DNA of 64,000 nucleotides from Mastigias papua (lineage: Eukaryota; Cnidaria; Scyphozoa; Rhizostomeae; Mastigiidae), in assembly GCA_964019165.1 (NCBI GenBank), contig OZ025281.1, positions 3,056,240 through 3,120,239 on the forward strand. The letters are read 5' to 3'. Below are positions 31,494-42,849 of the stretch, in pieces (position 1 is the stretch's first letter; every line of letters begins with the position of its first letter). A model generated the notes under the pieces. The model had not been told where the DNA came from. It saw nothing but the letters and a program-made list of their open reading frames with translations, and ran no database searches. Both the position numbers and the translations under genes were made by a program.

Positions 31494-34400
31494 TTGCATT
31501 GCTACTGATTGTTTCATTATGAACTGTTAGTCCCAACATTATGCACATACTGGAGGTATTTACAAATGACTTGTTTTCAGCTTAGGGGAATAATAATCCC
31601 AAACTTTGGGAAATACATTTCCTAGTGGGATTACTTATAGCTTATATATCAAGTTGTATTTATGATAAGGTATTGTTATTGAGTTTATGAGATGAATTCC
31701 AGTATTTAGAAAGAAAATTATTACACTGATGACATTGTTAAGAGCCTTCATTACCAGAGCCAGATGAAACGTCATATCTATACCTTCAATGATCATCCTA
31801 GAGTATCAAAATATTGTATTATTTTAAGCAGCTTTAACATTGATAAATAAGAAAAGAATATATGAATCAAGTTATATACTGTTTTGTGCTAGGAAGAATC
31901 AGCTGTTGGGAATGTACATAGGAAAGCAAAATCATCATATCTACAAAGAGGTATGTGTTTGGCTTGGAAATCATTTGCATGCATTTCTTTCAGTTTTGAA
32001 TAGGACTACTAAAAGCTACGAATCAACTTTATCTTTCTACTTTATGTTAATATTATACTCCCCTAAGTCAATAACCCCTCTCCATGAATTCCCTCTTCTA
32101 ATAGGCAATATTATTATGTAATGATACATGGACTGTACTGTTGGACAAGAGTGGCCTGACTGAACAACTAGTATAGTTGTACCCTCAACTTTCAGTATTG
32201 AATCCCACGTTTGACCCCAGGCTAATTCTAGTCTTAAAACTCTACTCTTATTCCCAAGCATAATCCCACTCTTATTACCTGTTAGCTTTTGCAATCTTAA
32301 TTCCAATATTGTAGCAATCTTTGCACCAAGTATCGTCTCACTCTTGACCCTAGTGTAGTCCCACTCTTTATGGCCATAATGACCCCAAACTTAACGCCCA
32401 GTATAGTTTCTCTCCTGTCACTTAAAGTCACAACCCTAGTTAGCATTCATCACAGATAACCATCACCCATCCCTTCTATTCTTGATATACTCTCCATGAC
32501 ATGCAACTCCCCATATATGTTTTTCATTTCTATACACTTTTGCAAGCCAGTCTTTCTAATGTATGGTACAAACGGATCATGAACTTTTCAATATCCCATA
32601 CTGTTGGTTTTCATCGACTTACTGTTCAGGATACGGGTCACAAATGGTCAGCAGTCAAGCGTCATCACCAAACACACCTGTTGTGTACACCGATGGTGGT
32701 TGCTATGCCAATGGACGCAGAAAGGCACACGCAGGAATTGGTGTGTATTGGGGTGAAGGTGATAGCAGGTTAGATCAAGTCAGTTATAGCTTATTTAGGT
32801 CATGCTCAAATTACGCCGTTTTTGTTTTGATCCGTTTTTACTCCCATAAACAGAGCTGTTTTTCTTCTCAGCTCACATTACTCCGATTTCGTTTTGTTCC
32901 GTTTTTACTCCCATAAACAGAGGGGTTTTTCTCCTCTGTTCACACTACTCCGTTTTCAAACAAAAACGAATATCTATCAATTGTCGTTCAAATTTATCCT
33001 CAAAAATACCTCTGTTTAACGGCTTCTTTTTATCTTTGCTGCTGTTGGTAGCGTTTTCACATTGTTCCATTTTATGTGCTCACACTACAGAGTTGCGTTT
33101 TTGTTTACCTCTGTTTTCGTTTAGCTCCATTTTATGTCATCGTTTTCATTTAGCTCCGTTTTTGTAGTGGATTAATTTGAACGCAAAGCCAGAAACAGAG
33201 CTAGACAGATCCGTTATTATCAAAAAACGGAGCAGTGCTAACGGGTCCTTAGATGTTGTTAAGAAACCTTGTTAGATCTCTTGTTTCAAAATCGCGCAGA
33301 CCTTCCAAGAAGTCAACAAGGAGAAATTACCACTCATTTGAGCAGTTAACAATCTTCATGTCATAAATCTGCGTCATGTTACACCATAAACTGATTTCTT
33401 CTACAGTATCATACGCATACGGCATGAGGGTTATGTGAAAAATGTGCTTCTTCATATTTGGTTGTCTACCTGCGTCTCTAGTATGACAAATTAATTTAAC
33501 CAATAGATTTTAACATAAGAAGGGTTTCAGACCAACTGAAGTTAATTTTATGAAAGTATTAGTGAATCAATTTCTGAACCTCATTTTGAAATGGAGGAAT
33601 GTACGTCAATGTGAACTAACAATGATTGAAAGAGAAATATCATAAGTTATACTCATAATTTAGGCCATTCTTCTATCATCAATGAGCATAAGAGTAAAGG
33701 AGGCGCTTCGAGACAGCAAGTAAATGGAAATTTTCGACAGATTTATTGTCCTCCTTCCTAGGGATGATTTTCTTGGCTCTTACCGAGTTAAGCTGCAAGT
33801 GCAATTGAAGCTGAAGCATTGCTTGCGAAGTACTGCGATAGTATTGGCTAGCATCCCTCTTAAATCTGGAGCGTTCTCAAACATCATCATCATCACTATC
33901 ATCATCATTGTCATCACCATCGACATAATCATCATCAAGAACCGTTTATGCCAATGCTGGGCTCTACAGCTTCCTCCACTTCTCTCAGTCTTGCGTTCTT
34001 CTCCTGTAGTTTTTACCAGCTCTGTCTTCAATTTCATTCGGTCATCTTCTTTTCGGTCTTCGTCTAGCTATCGTTCCCTGTCTTAAGATCCATTCTGTTG
34101 TTATTTTGGCCCATTTTTCGCTCTATTTGTCTTGCAGATGTATCTAGCCTAGTTTCTCGAAGGAAGTAGACGGTAGATCCAGATAGTCAACAGCTTTTAG
34201 CGTTTCCAGGGTACAGAAGGTTAAGTAACCTGCATTAGTATAACTCAAAGTATTTTAGGCAAAAGATTATTTCCATTATCATTATCAATTTCTGTTCAGT
34301 CGGTTGACAATAAAATGGTAGCTTAAAAATAGTTATCTTCTTAATTCCAACAGCATCTATGCTCTTGTGTCCTTCAGTTGCGATATGCTTCCAGAGCGGG

Positions 34401-37400
34401 GTATCCGGAGTTGGTCTTTTGCTGCACAGCAACTTGTGTGTCAAACAAGACCTAAACGACTCGCTCGGATTTGTTGATATTTGAAAATTAGCAACGATTA
34501 ACTGTGTTGTTGTTTGAAAATAAGCAACGATTAGGATCGACAGGCAATTAATACATACACCCTATTACTTATTTACTTGATATTAGTTGAATATTTTCCA
34601 AATATAACTGTTTCTATAGCGATGCTTCGTTGAATTTGAGAATTTTTACTGTTATATTCTAATCTATCCAGTCAACTCGCATAGTATCACCGGTTCAGAA
34701 TGGACCTCCCTGCCCGTGCTGCAATCACAGACTCCTTGCCTGTTGTAAAGTGCCATTTCATGATATTTGCTAAAACTTTAACCATTACCTTTGATCTTCA
34801 ACAGTTGGTTCGTTCGAGCTCATCACTTAAAGTATATCTGTAAGTGACGGATGCTTACACGAGTCAGCTTTTTTATGTATGCCTATATTGCGGACATTGT
34901 ATTACATACGTGGTAATGTTTTTCTAGAAACATATCAGAGAGGCTGAAAGGCAATCAGACAAACCAAAGAGCTGAATTGAATGTAACATACGTTGAACTG
35001 TTTCATCCTTTGCTCTCATGCTAGTAATTAATTGTGGTCTGAGTTATGAAGACTAAAAGTTGGAGACTATTTGTGAAAAGTGAAAGAGAGCCTTAGATAG
35101 CCAAAGCATGGATGGATAGGAAATATTAATGACTTGATTGTTTGCTGAATTATTGAATAAACACTAAATAATGGCTGAACGAAAGAACTAAATCATGAGC
35201 TTATCAGCGGATGAAGAAATGTAGGAAAGAATAAAATATGTAGAGATTTACTTTCTACCAGTATTTACGAATAAATACACATTTTTTAGTGAAGTTCTGT
35301 AGTATCAACAGACTATTCACACTTTTTTTATAGGAATATAGTCTATAGGAATATTAAGGCTCGAATTTACAGAAATTTAAGAATAATTTAAGAGTAATGA
35401 AAGAGTCAAGCTTCATGAAGGCTTGGATATTTTGCTGACAATTTGAGTGTTCTTTAGAATACCAAGTAAGTGTGATCTTCACTAATCTGGTTTGGGAGTC
35501 ATTGTACTATGATGCAAATTAGCAACTCCTGGAAAAGTATCAATCATACACTTTTTGTAATTTAGGAATATAGTCGATGCGAGTATTAATGGTGAAAATC
35601 ACTTAAATCTAGGAATATTGTAGGAATATTCTTAGGCTCAATATAGAAGAAAATTAAGAATATTGAGGCTCAGCGAATAATTTCTATCTATAGATATTCT
35701 TATAGAAAAAGTGTGTATCTATGGATGAATGCTATAGATGTACACATTTATTGACTTTGATTTGTTGTTTTTTTGAAAAAGGCTGCTATAAGAGCACTGG
35801 AAAGAGCCAAGATGGATAACATGACCGAGATTGAAATCAGGACAGACAGCATGTATACAATTAACTGTAAGTGCAGGTCGTTTATTCTATGATGTATAGC
35901 AGAAACGTTTGACGCCATCTTATAATTCCATCCGTATTGAAATAGAATGTATGTTCATATGTCTGTCCTCTCTCCCTGGAAATGGAACACGAAAGTCAGA
36001 CATGAAATGATTCTTAACTTCTCTTTATTGATGGAACAGTCACATAAGCATACAAATATAAGTACAAATACAAATACATAATATAAATACATAATTTAAG
36101 CAAGCATATAAGTAAATGTATGATTTTGTAGGAGTATAATTTCACAAGACGAAGCTAAAACAATTTTTTGCACACGTCGAATAAATTCATCTTCAATACT
36201 AATTAGAAAGATGGCCTTGTAAAAAGCAGACAGAACCAGACGTTTGCTGAAGGCCTTTTTCAACTGATATTTCTCAGTGTATAAAACGCTAGCATTGTAG
36301 TCGAAATGAATATGCCAAGATATGGATCCAGTTGTTGGTCTGAGTTGCGTCAATCACGCATATCGAGCGTGTTTGAAATTTTTCGGAGAGGGAAATTTTT
36401 GTGTTCTGTACCCAGAAGGAATTATAATCAATTGATATCAATCTTTGTACAGTAGTATTTGCAGGTTGTCAGTGGCTTTGTAAAGAACCACTTTTTGGAT
36501 ATGGATTTTGAGAGCTATATGCCAGATGTTTATGTTGTTTTCATCTCTGACTTAGGTGCCACAAATTGGATTTCAACTTGGAAAAGGAATGGTTGGAAAT
36601 CCTTTTCTGGTGGGGATGTTAAGAATCAGTCAGATATAAGGAAGTTGGATGAGCTGTGTCAGCAAGTTAAAGTAAACTGGGTGAGATTCCTCTCTCTATT
36701 CAAACCGTATAAGAAAGGGAAGGCCATTTCTGAGTAGTTCAAAGTAAAATTTCAGGCTGAACAGGAACACGTGTTAGAAGGATCGAGAAAGTACCCCTAA
36801 GATAGAACTGGGCATTGCTTGGCCCGTGGGCCACATATGGCCCTTTGGCCAACCCTGATCGGCCCTTGAAATGTTAACTGGAGACTACGAAATAAGAATA
36901 AATTACAACAAAGGTGCAATCATTTTGCAGTTGTTTTCTACTCATTTATATGCAAAGGACAACCGATATTATTTAGAATTGAATTCAGACTTTTAGCCGG
37001 GCCCTCCGTAATACATTCTGTTCCTTGTGTGACCCCATGGAAAAACAGTCGCCCCAGATGTCTTGAAAAAAATTAGAATGCAGATCATATTTACAATAAT
37101 TTATTCGTAAACTTAACTTTTTATGTGTTTGTTTCATGAGTACTTCAACGGACAATTTACCGTTCTCGTTAACAGTTTTTGCTAATCTAGGGCGGTGTTG
37201 CCCTTTACTCTGCACAAAATAACGGCGCACAACCTGGCTAGTTATTTGGGAGGAACGAAAAGATCATAGGAGCCAGGGAGGGAGGCTCCGTTGAAAACTT
37301 TTTGTTACCACACCCTAAAAATATCAGTTTTCATGACGAGATTTTTTCGCATCTTTACCTGTGTCCACTAGTGGCTCAATTCATATCGTCGTCGTTTATT

Positions 37401-39860
37401 ACCAGATTTCTTCATTTAGTTTTGTATAATTTTACGATTAGATGCTCGACAAACCATGATTACAGACGACAATCGATAGCTCTAATGGGAAACTGAAATT
37501 TGTTCGAGGTAGCGAATGTTTGAGTAACCTGACAGTCGAGTTGTCGAATTTCAAATGTATTTCAATTCTGGTGCCTTCATTTTACCAAATGTTTAGGACT
37601 CTTCTGTTGAAACTGAACGTGCAAACCATCACATTGACAAATGGGACCTCTTAAGCCTGGTACTCATTGGGCGTTAAAGTGCGCGCGCCCTTGAGCGTTT
37701 ATCTGTGGAATTTAAATCCGCAGGCATACTCACTATGTACATTTTTAAACGCGTGGTTTTAACTGAGAGCAGCGATGAGCCTAGAAAATTTGAAGAAAAA
37801 GTTGTATATTGTACATTTCTTTTTTTCAAGTACCGCTTTTTGAAATTTTCGAATAAATTTTTCGCATCATCCCAATTCTCGATGAAATCTAATGACCTTG
37901 CCACTTCTGTCCAAGCATTTTTCTCAGCATCTCTTTCCTTGTATCCCTTTTTGGACTTATCGTATAGCACTGGAAAATTTCGAACAGCTTCTGACAATGT
38001 CTCTTCGTCAACAAGTGACAATACATTGATATTGCAAGCCATATTGCTACATGTGTCTCTCTCAAGTTCTAACAATGTTATTCAGATACGCAAATCTGTG
38101 TAATAAGTGAAAATGTGCGGGAGTCCCGTAGGAAAAAAGTTCACAACCACATGCTGATCAATCATTTTCCGTGTGATGAAGTGTTACATTCCGCGGCACT
38201 TCAGAACTTTAAACGCCAAGATCAAAAAGTTTTGATCTATGTGTTTAACTTTTTTTCGAGCGCGCGCCCTCAGGAATTTAAACGCACTACGGTACTCACT
38301 AGCGTTTAAGTTAAATCCTCAAGGGCGCGCGCACTTAAACTCGCAGTGAGTACCAGGCTTTAGGGACGAAGCGAGATCACAATATGTCAATATTTATCTA
38401 AAGCCCTTTGATCATTAAACATTGGATAATCCTAAATAACAAATGGGTCTGTGATTGTTTGTGTAGTTTTACGTCATGCTCCTCCATGTTGCAAGATTAG
38501 GAAATTATTCGATCGGACCTGTCTGTCTGTACGGTCTTTTTATAAGGAACCACTTTAATAAGAAGCCAACATGTAGAATATCGAAATATTTAAAGAAGTT
38601 ATGCTATTATGAGAAAGTTCCGTAAGGAACTTTTCAATTTGAAAATTGTTTATAGCACCAAACAATCAAGAATTAGGAAGCCGGTTCCATTCATTTGCAG
38701 CTAAAACCCACATATATTGTTTACTATGCTTGTGTCAAGTCTTTTATTAACCTTCTTTGTGTTTTTGGCTTTATGTTATAGCCAAAATTAAAGACAAGAT
38801 TCAGAATTTCAATGTTTTACTAGTGCCTGCACTATTTCTATGGCACTAAATGTGCAGTGAAAATTAAGGAACTATTAAGGAACTTTTAGTACTACGACTT
38901 GATCATTGGAGGTCCAAAAATAGGGAACTTTTGAGACAAGGCATTTAGCTAGGCTCTTTATGAAAGGTTCACATGTTTATTTGTGTTAATTTTAATGCTC
39001 TACTTTCACTAGAAAGGCACACCCTTTTTGCAGATACACACGTTCCCCAGTTACAGATCCACAGTTTCGATTGACAGCCCCACAAAATGAGTCAGCACTT
39101 CACTTAATTTAAGCCATGCTGTTTACAAAGTATCAGATTCAATTGAATTTGATATGTTGGATACGTTCCCATACCGCATTGGCCTTCCGTGTACGTGTAC
39201 GTGGCTATCGGGAAGACGATGATAAATACCGTGCTACGTACTTTTTATAAGGCCTAATATTTCTCTGAGCCTTGATATCACTCGTATAGAAAGTATTCTT
39301 ACAATAAAAAATGCGTAATTTACACTCTCCGAAGGGTTGCTGAGTTTCATCATAGTATAATGACTCCCAGCCTAGACACTTGTTTTATTTTCTAGACAAA
39401 GCTCATGAAAGCAAAATATCTAACCCTCGATGAATGTTGAGCCCTGCAATATTCTTGATTTATTCTTAGATTTATTCTTAGATTTATTCTTAGATTTATT
39501 CTTAGATTTCAATGATTTTGAGCCTTGGTATTCTTTTGTACTATATCTTATTAGAAAAATGTGTATTTGATTGTGCCTATGGAATGCAGTATCTTGTAAG
39601 CACACGAATCCGGTTTTTGATTTTGATAACAGTTCGATAATGAGGTTGTTATGTCTTCTCGTTCTGTTGGGTTCATTATCGGTCCTATATGAAATTATAT
39701 TGTATATTGAATTTTTTTAATTCGATACCGTGTAAATGAAGCTTGTGTTACAAAGATATTCTGCTGTCTACAGGTTCATGTCAAAGGACACCAAGGAGAT
39801 TTTGGCAATGAGCAGGCGGACAGATTATCAAAAAATGGAGCCAGGAAAGACTTGGAATGA
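28958..39860 (+). CDS. RNASEH1: Ribonuclease H1, complete, 8 exons
   Basis: Cleaves the RNA strand of RNA:DNA hybrids in nucleus and, in many animals, mitochondria. Exons: 28958-29007, 30530-30617, 31893-31950, 32630-32768, 34928-34982, 35782-35866, 36556-36680, 39774-39860; 687 bp, 228 aa. The hybrid-binding domain (about 1-46) reads MFYAVRSGRQCGIYRTWGEC then FKKFKTKEEALAFM. A short linker of about 35 residues follows; the human linker is longer (protein 286 aa). The catalytic domain carries D87 (YTDGG), E128 (QTNQRAE), D152 (RTDSM) and D216 (NEQAD), plus H206 in the flexible loop, so all active-site residues are present. W161-W170-type basic protrusion residues are kept (NWISTWKRNGWK). Every junction is GT-AG and phase-consistent. 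The first exon is only 50 coding bases. No extended mitochondrial presequence is evident before MFYAV. An upstream in-frame start in a further exon is possible. Confidence 0.95.
29616..29890 (+). mobile_element. tRNA-derived SINE, copy 1
   Basis: The head resembles tRNA promoter boxes: A box TGGCCAAGTTGTTAGAG (about 29627) and B box GGTTCAAGCTG (about 29671). The body, about 29684-29890, is shared with 44837-45658 and 53830-54080: ATCATAGTTGG, CTGTCCACCCA-CAGCA, CCTGGTGGCAAC, GGAACTGGCCACCCTACC, CATGGGACT, tail CCTTTA. It lies in RNase H1 intron 1. This is the most complete and uninterrupted of the three copies. Confidence 0.8.
29965..30260 (+). mobile_element. Non-autonomous repeat, copy B, with internal 44-bp tandem
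   Basis: Shares CATAGTTGCCTTGTCATTATAGG and TTTGACAAAGTATCGAGAAACATC-AGGCTGAAG with copies at 14745 and 59640 (inverted). It is expanded internally by about four copies of a 44-bp unit (GAAAGTTAAGTAACACTTAA then GAAAGATTTAAGGCTGGATT); repeat starts at 30023, 30067, 30111 and 30155. Lies in RNase H1 intron 1. Confidence 0.75.
31049..31406. mobile_element. Inverted-end repeat with GCCACAGAA termini
   Basis: Left end GCCACAGAACC and right end TTCTGTGGC are inverse. Between them, 'GTCAGGGAAA/GGAAAATCAGGGAA' words recur. It resembles the hAT-like element at 58140-58402 in its internal words. Lies in RNase H1 intron 2. No reading frame; boundaries approximate. Confidence 0.5.
31413..31492. repeat. 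(TCAA)n / (TGAA)n microsatellite
   Basis: A TGAA run, then TCAG, then about twelve TCAA units, in RNase H1 intron 2. Confidence 0.95.
32798..33248. mobile_element. Tourist-like (PIF/Harbinger type) MITE, copy 2, in RNase H1 intron 4
   Basis: Starts GGTCATGCTCAAATTACGCC and ends with the reverse complement of GGACCCGTTAGCACTGCTCC, both followed inward by CGTTTTTG. TTA flanks both sides (32795-32797 and 33249-33251). The interior has a duplicated block, TCCGTTTTTACTCCCATAAA at about 32840 and 32898, and a right part homologous to copy 1 (TTTAGCTCCGTTTTT, GAACGCAAAGCCA). It begins only 29 bp after the exon 4 donor. Confidence 0.8.
35546..35722. mobile_element. Inverted-end repeat, TACACTTTTT family
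   Basis: Left end ATACACTTTTTGTAATTTAG and right end TATAGAAAAAGTGTGTAT are inverse. The interior repeats GGAATATT and AGGCTCAA words. A related partial stretch lies just upstream at 35322-35480 (CACTTTTTTTATAGGAATAT). In RNase H1 intron 5. Confidence 0.55.
37654..38359. mobile_element. PIF/Harbinger-like element carrying a MADF-domain frame
   Basis: 706-bp insertion in RNase H1 intron 7. Left end AGCCTGGTACTCA and right end TGAGTACCAGGCT are exact 13-bp inverted repeats, flanked by a TTA duplication (37651-37653, 38360-38362). The similarity continues inward: GTGCGCGCGCCCTTGAG occurs in both arms. The right arm carries an extra inverted copy (GCGCGCGCCCTCAGGAATTT near 38261), making a hairpin. 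No transposase is present, so it is non-autonomous. It carries a MADF-type DNA-binding frame on the minus strand. Confidence 0.85.
37674..38075 (-). CDS. MADF (Adf-1 type Myb/SANT-like) protein inside a Harbinger-like element
   Basis: 133-aa frame. Residues about 24-95 fit a MADF domain: ETLSEAVRNFPVLYDKSKKG, then YKERDAEKNAWTEVARSL, WDDAKNLFENFKKRYLKKR, with the spaced aromatic residues of the fold. MADF and related Myb/SANT proteins accompany the transposase in PIF/Harbinger elements and bind the element ends; here the transposase is missing. The last residues (KRSRARAL) read into the terminal repeat, so the true C-terminus may differ or splicing may occur. The start is the longest possible. 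It could be a relic or a functional accessory protein; lack of stops in the domain argues for recent activity. It lies antisense inside an RNase H1 intron. Confidence 0.65.
   Translation of the reverse strand: MLELERDTCSNMACNINVLSLVDEETLSEAVRNFPVLYDKSKKGYKERDAEKNAWTEVARSLDFIENWDDAKNLFENFKKRYLKKRNVQYTTFSSNFLGSSLLSVKTTRLKMYIVSMPADLNSTDKRSRARAL
39450..39509. repeat. 12-bp tandem repeat in RNase H1 intron 7
   Basis: About four to five copies of TATTCTTAGATT. It lies in a stretch (about 39236-39570) whose ends, ACGTACTTTTTATAAGG and TTAGAAAAATGTGTATT, are loosely inverse and resemble the TACAC-T-rich repeat family. Confidence 0.8.
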
Positions 39861-40331
39861 ATGGATGCTTCTAGAAATATATACAGTGCAGTTCTCTCAA
39901 TGCATTTTGCAATGCAATGTTTTTGAAGGTGATGTTGTGAAGCAGAGGTAGACGTTCTTCGCCGTTTACACCTGTTTGGCTTGAACTGCAAACAAACAAA
40001 CAAACCTGAGCAGTGACACATTGGACTCTCAGGTTCTATTTTAACTGGCACCAATTCAGTTTTAATCTGTCGTAAAGGCGCATCTGTGCTCTCACCAATG
40101 TATTAGCTATTTCCATTTGGTGTTAATGCATTTCATGAAAATGCCGTAAACAGATTCAAAATTTTCCAAACAGCAGAATACTTTTATCCTTTTAATCAAA
40201 AGGACAGGGATCTAGACCCAATCTCCTCCGTATTTTTACGCGTCTGATTCTGCTTATAAGTTTAGTAGTGTCATTGTTTGGTTCATTTTCTTATGATGTC
40301 TTGCTTTTGTTTAATATTCTCCGCTTCCGTA

Positions 40332-40337
40332 AATAAA
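40332..40337 (+). promoter_or_regulatory. Candidate poly(A) signal, RNase H1
   Basis: AATAAA 470 bp after the RNase H1 stop, the first good match I saw downstream. Confidence 0.4.
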
Positions 40338-42769
40338 ATCAACTTGGCTGCCGTTAATTGTCATTAATTTATAATTCACTATGTTCAAATGTATCGTGAT
40401 TTTCTTGTTGGCAAAAGGTCTTGTGAATGAATCTTGCAAGGACTCCCTATGTCAACGTTCAAATTTCTCCAGCAAAGAAATATCCTCTCCTTAGAATGGG
40501 GTGCGGAAGAAGATGTTGTGAGAGTGCCACTACCCCACCACTTTTGGCAAAAGTTGTCTGTAAAACCTGTCAGTATGTTTCTTTTATTTCATAGCCACTC
40601 AAAAGTCGCTCGGAACTAGAGGGTTTTGCTCTTGACTGTAGCTAAAGTTTTATCTGAGTCAACAACTACGCTTTACCTTAAATTTATTGCCTTAGACATT
40701 AATCCAGAGTCCAGAAAAAGTTCCAGCCTTCCTCCGGCTGTCAAATCTTCATCATAAACCTTCCTCGTTTAAAAAAGCAAAACTCGCCAAAGATCTTGAA
40801 CTCTGCATTGTGCATGTCTCGACAAATTGTATGGTAGAAGGCCTATGCCTTTCACAGTCGATATCACATTAACTGAAAACTTTTCTGAAACTGAATTGTT
40901 GATCCAAATTACCAAACCTTCTTCAAATATGACATAGCAAGCAAAATCTTCCTCCGGCTCAGAGCCGTGGAGCCGTGACATTTTCTGGATTCTGCATTAA
41001 TCTATACTGTATAACTAAACTGCGACTCGATAAGCTCTTATATTAATGTTTAAATTATTTGTCAGGACACTAGATGTTGAGAATGCCAAATTTCCAAGGA
41101 TGGAATCGTTGCACACCTCACACCGAATGCAAGGCCTGTGAATATTGAAGCTACGCCGAAAGTTTCAGAGCTTATACATGTTTTTATCAGAAACCTGGTT
41201 CAAGGCTTAGTGCTAAAAGTTTCTTAATTTTTAGCCACATTTTAGCCATCAGTTTATCGACTTTTCAATCATAGCGCAAAACAGAGTATATTTTATATCG
41301 AAGATACGGTAATTTGATATATACAATTAATTCTGTTCAGCTAGGAGTTTATATGCTTGAATACTATTGTTATATGATGTGGTTAATTTTTGAGCAGTCT
41401 GGGATTTTTTATATAGGCCAACTTTACGTCAAAGCACAGTTTAATCCTTGCCTTACACCAGCACACCTAGGAATACTCGATTATACGCCGCGGCGCGCCG
41501 GTGATGTTCGGCGTAAGGTGATGGATTCCACCTTGGAAAATTTCCAACTAGCTATATTCCGTCTTTTACATTGTTAGCTGTTGCTGTTGTTTGCAACTGG
41601 ACAATCAAACAGAATGGTCTGCTATGGGTTGCTCAGTCAAAAACTGGGTTAATTTGCTTTGCTTTGTTTCATTTGCCCAGGATCCCAAGTTTTAAAAAGA
41701 GAAATATCTATATTAAATATTCTGAGAATTATAGTTTGTATTTGCCATTTAGCAATCTGTGTTTACTTTGATAAATGGATAGATATCAGCTCGTGGCCCA
41801 TTACAGAGTTGACACAGTGATTTCTATGCAAATTTTCAGTTTCATAAGAACTGAAAGTGGAAAACAAACAGTATGTAATAAATTTCGGTTATTACCATAT
41901 AGTTGATAACAATGATATTGGTTGAGAACAATGGCTGATAACAATCATATTGTAAACGAGGCACAAGAGCTTGCTGGACTTTTGAAGACAAGTGGAAATC
42001 CGGACTGTTGGGCAAATAGTTCAATATATTCGATCCCGCGTCACGTCGGAGCGATGCCCTGTTTTCACAGAGCAATATCTGAAGAGTCAAAAGGAGACGC
42101 TGTAGTATGAATTATCTGAAATTCTAGTTTTGTATCGTAACCTGAAGCTGTCGTAAAGTTCATAGTTGCGACACTTGATTGAATGGACCGGACTCCAGAA
42201 GTCTTTTTTCGCAGCGAAAAATGTGGCAGGTAATCCTTGCTACAGGCGTATTGGTTCAGTCATAGCCTGTAGAATCTCCGAGAAAGTACAGATTTTTAAC
42301 TTACGACGAAATTCTCTCAGATCCTTGCTTATTGTTAATGCAGATTTAATTCTCCTTAATTGTTGTTCGTCATCAGTGCAAAATTTTATGTGATTTCAGA
42401 AATGCCTTTACAGGGGTGCTTATCAAAGCTAATCAAGTAATGCCGCAGCATTTAGCTTATAAATCTGTAAAAGGAAATAGTGTTACAAGTTAAAGAAAAT
42501 CCTGACAGTCTGGTTTGGAAGGCCACTTGTAGTCCGCATTTTACATGAAGCAGATATCTCACTTGCGGCAATCTTTTCGACTGTGGAATGCAAGTGAGGT
42601 GGTGGGGTGACATATTGCAAATTGTTTAGTGTATACTGCTGGGTAATCTGACTGGGTTTGATCATTTCGAACACTAAATATTTATTAGTTGGTGTGCTAG
42701 CAGAACCGAGGATCGAGGGACTGTATGTGAGCAACTTCCTGTGCCATCCTAGATTGGCCTAAGCCTGGG

Positions 42770-42849
42770 TGTTAACCAATTGCAGGGATTTCAGATTTAG
42801 CGACTGGCGGATTTCCACACGTGTGATCATTACTGAAGCTGATAGAAAG
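42770..42849 (+). other. Possible non-coding first exon of RAB23
   Basis: The RAB23 start codon lies 8 bp after a TTGCAG acceptor (43771-43776), so the leader must be split. The best upstream donor I found is AAG/GTAAGT at 42850. The 5' limit given is arbitrary and no promoter motif was recognised. Confidence 0.2.

Noticed and set aside
33724..34086. 120-aa frame and possible third ATC-tailed element at about 33780-33950
   Set aside because: The ATC stretch is short and interrupted, and the flank matches the two clear copies only weakly; not called without an alignment.
41488..41515. GC-rich palindrome as a possible promoter or element end
   Set aside because: Short, with no partner end, target duplication or nearby gene start to support either reading.
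41922..42110. Small frame MRTMADNNHIV...
   Set aside because: No recognisable domain, no splice partners and base composition of surrounding intergenic DNA.
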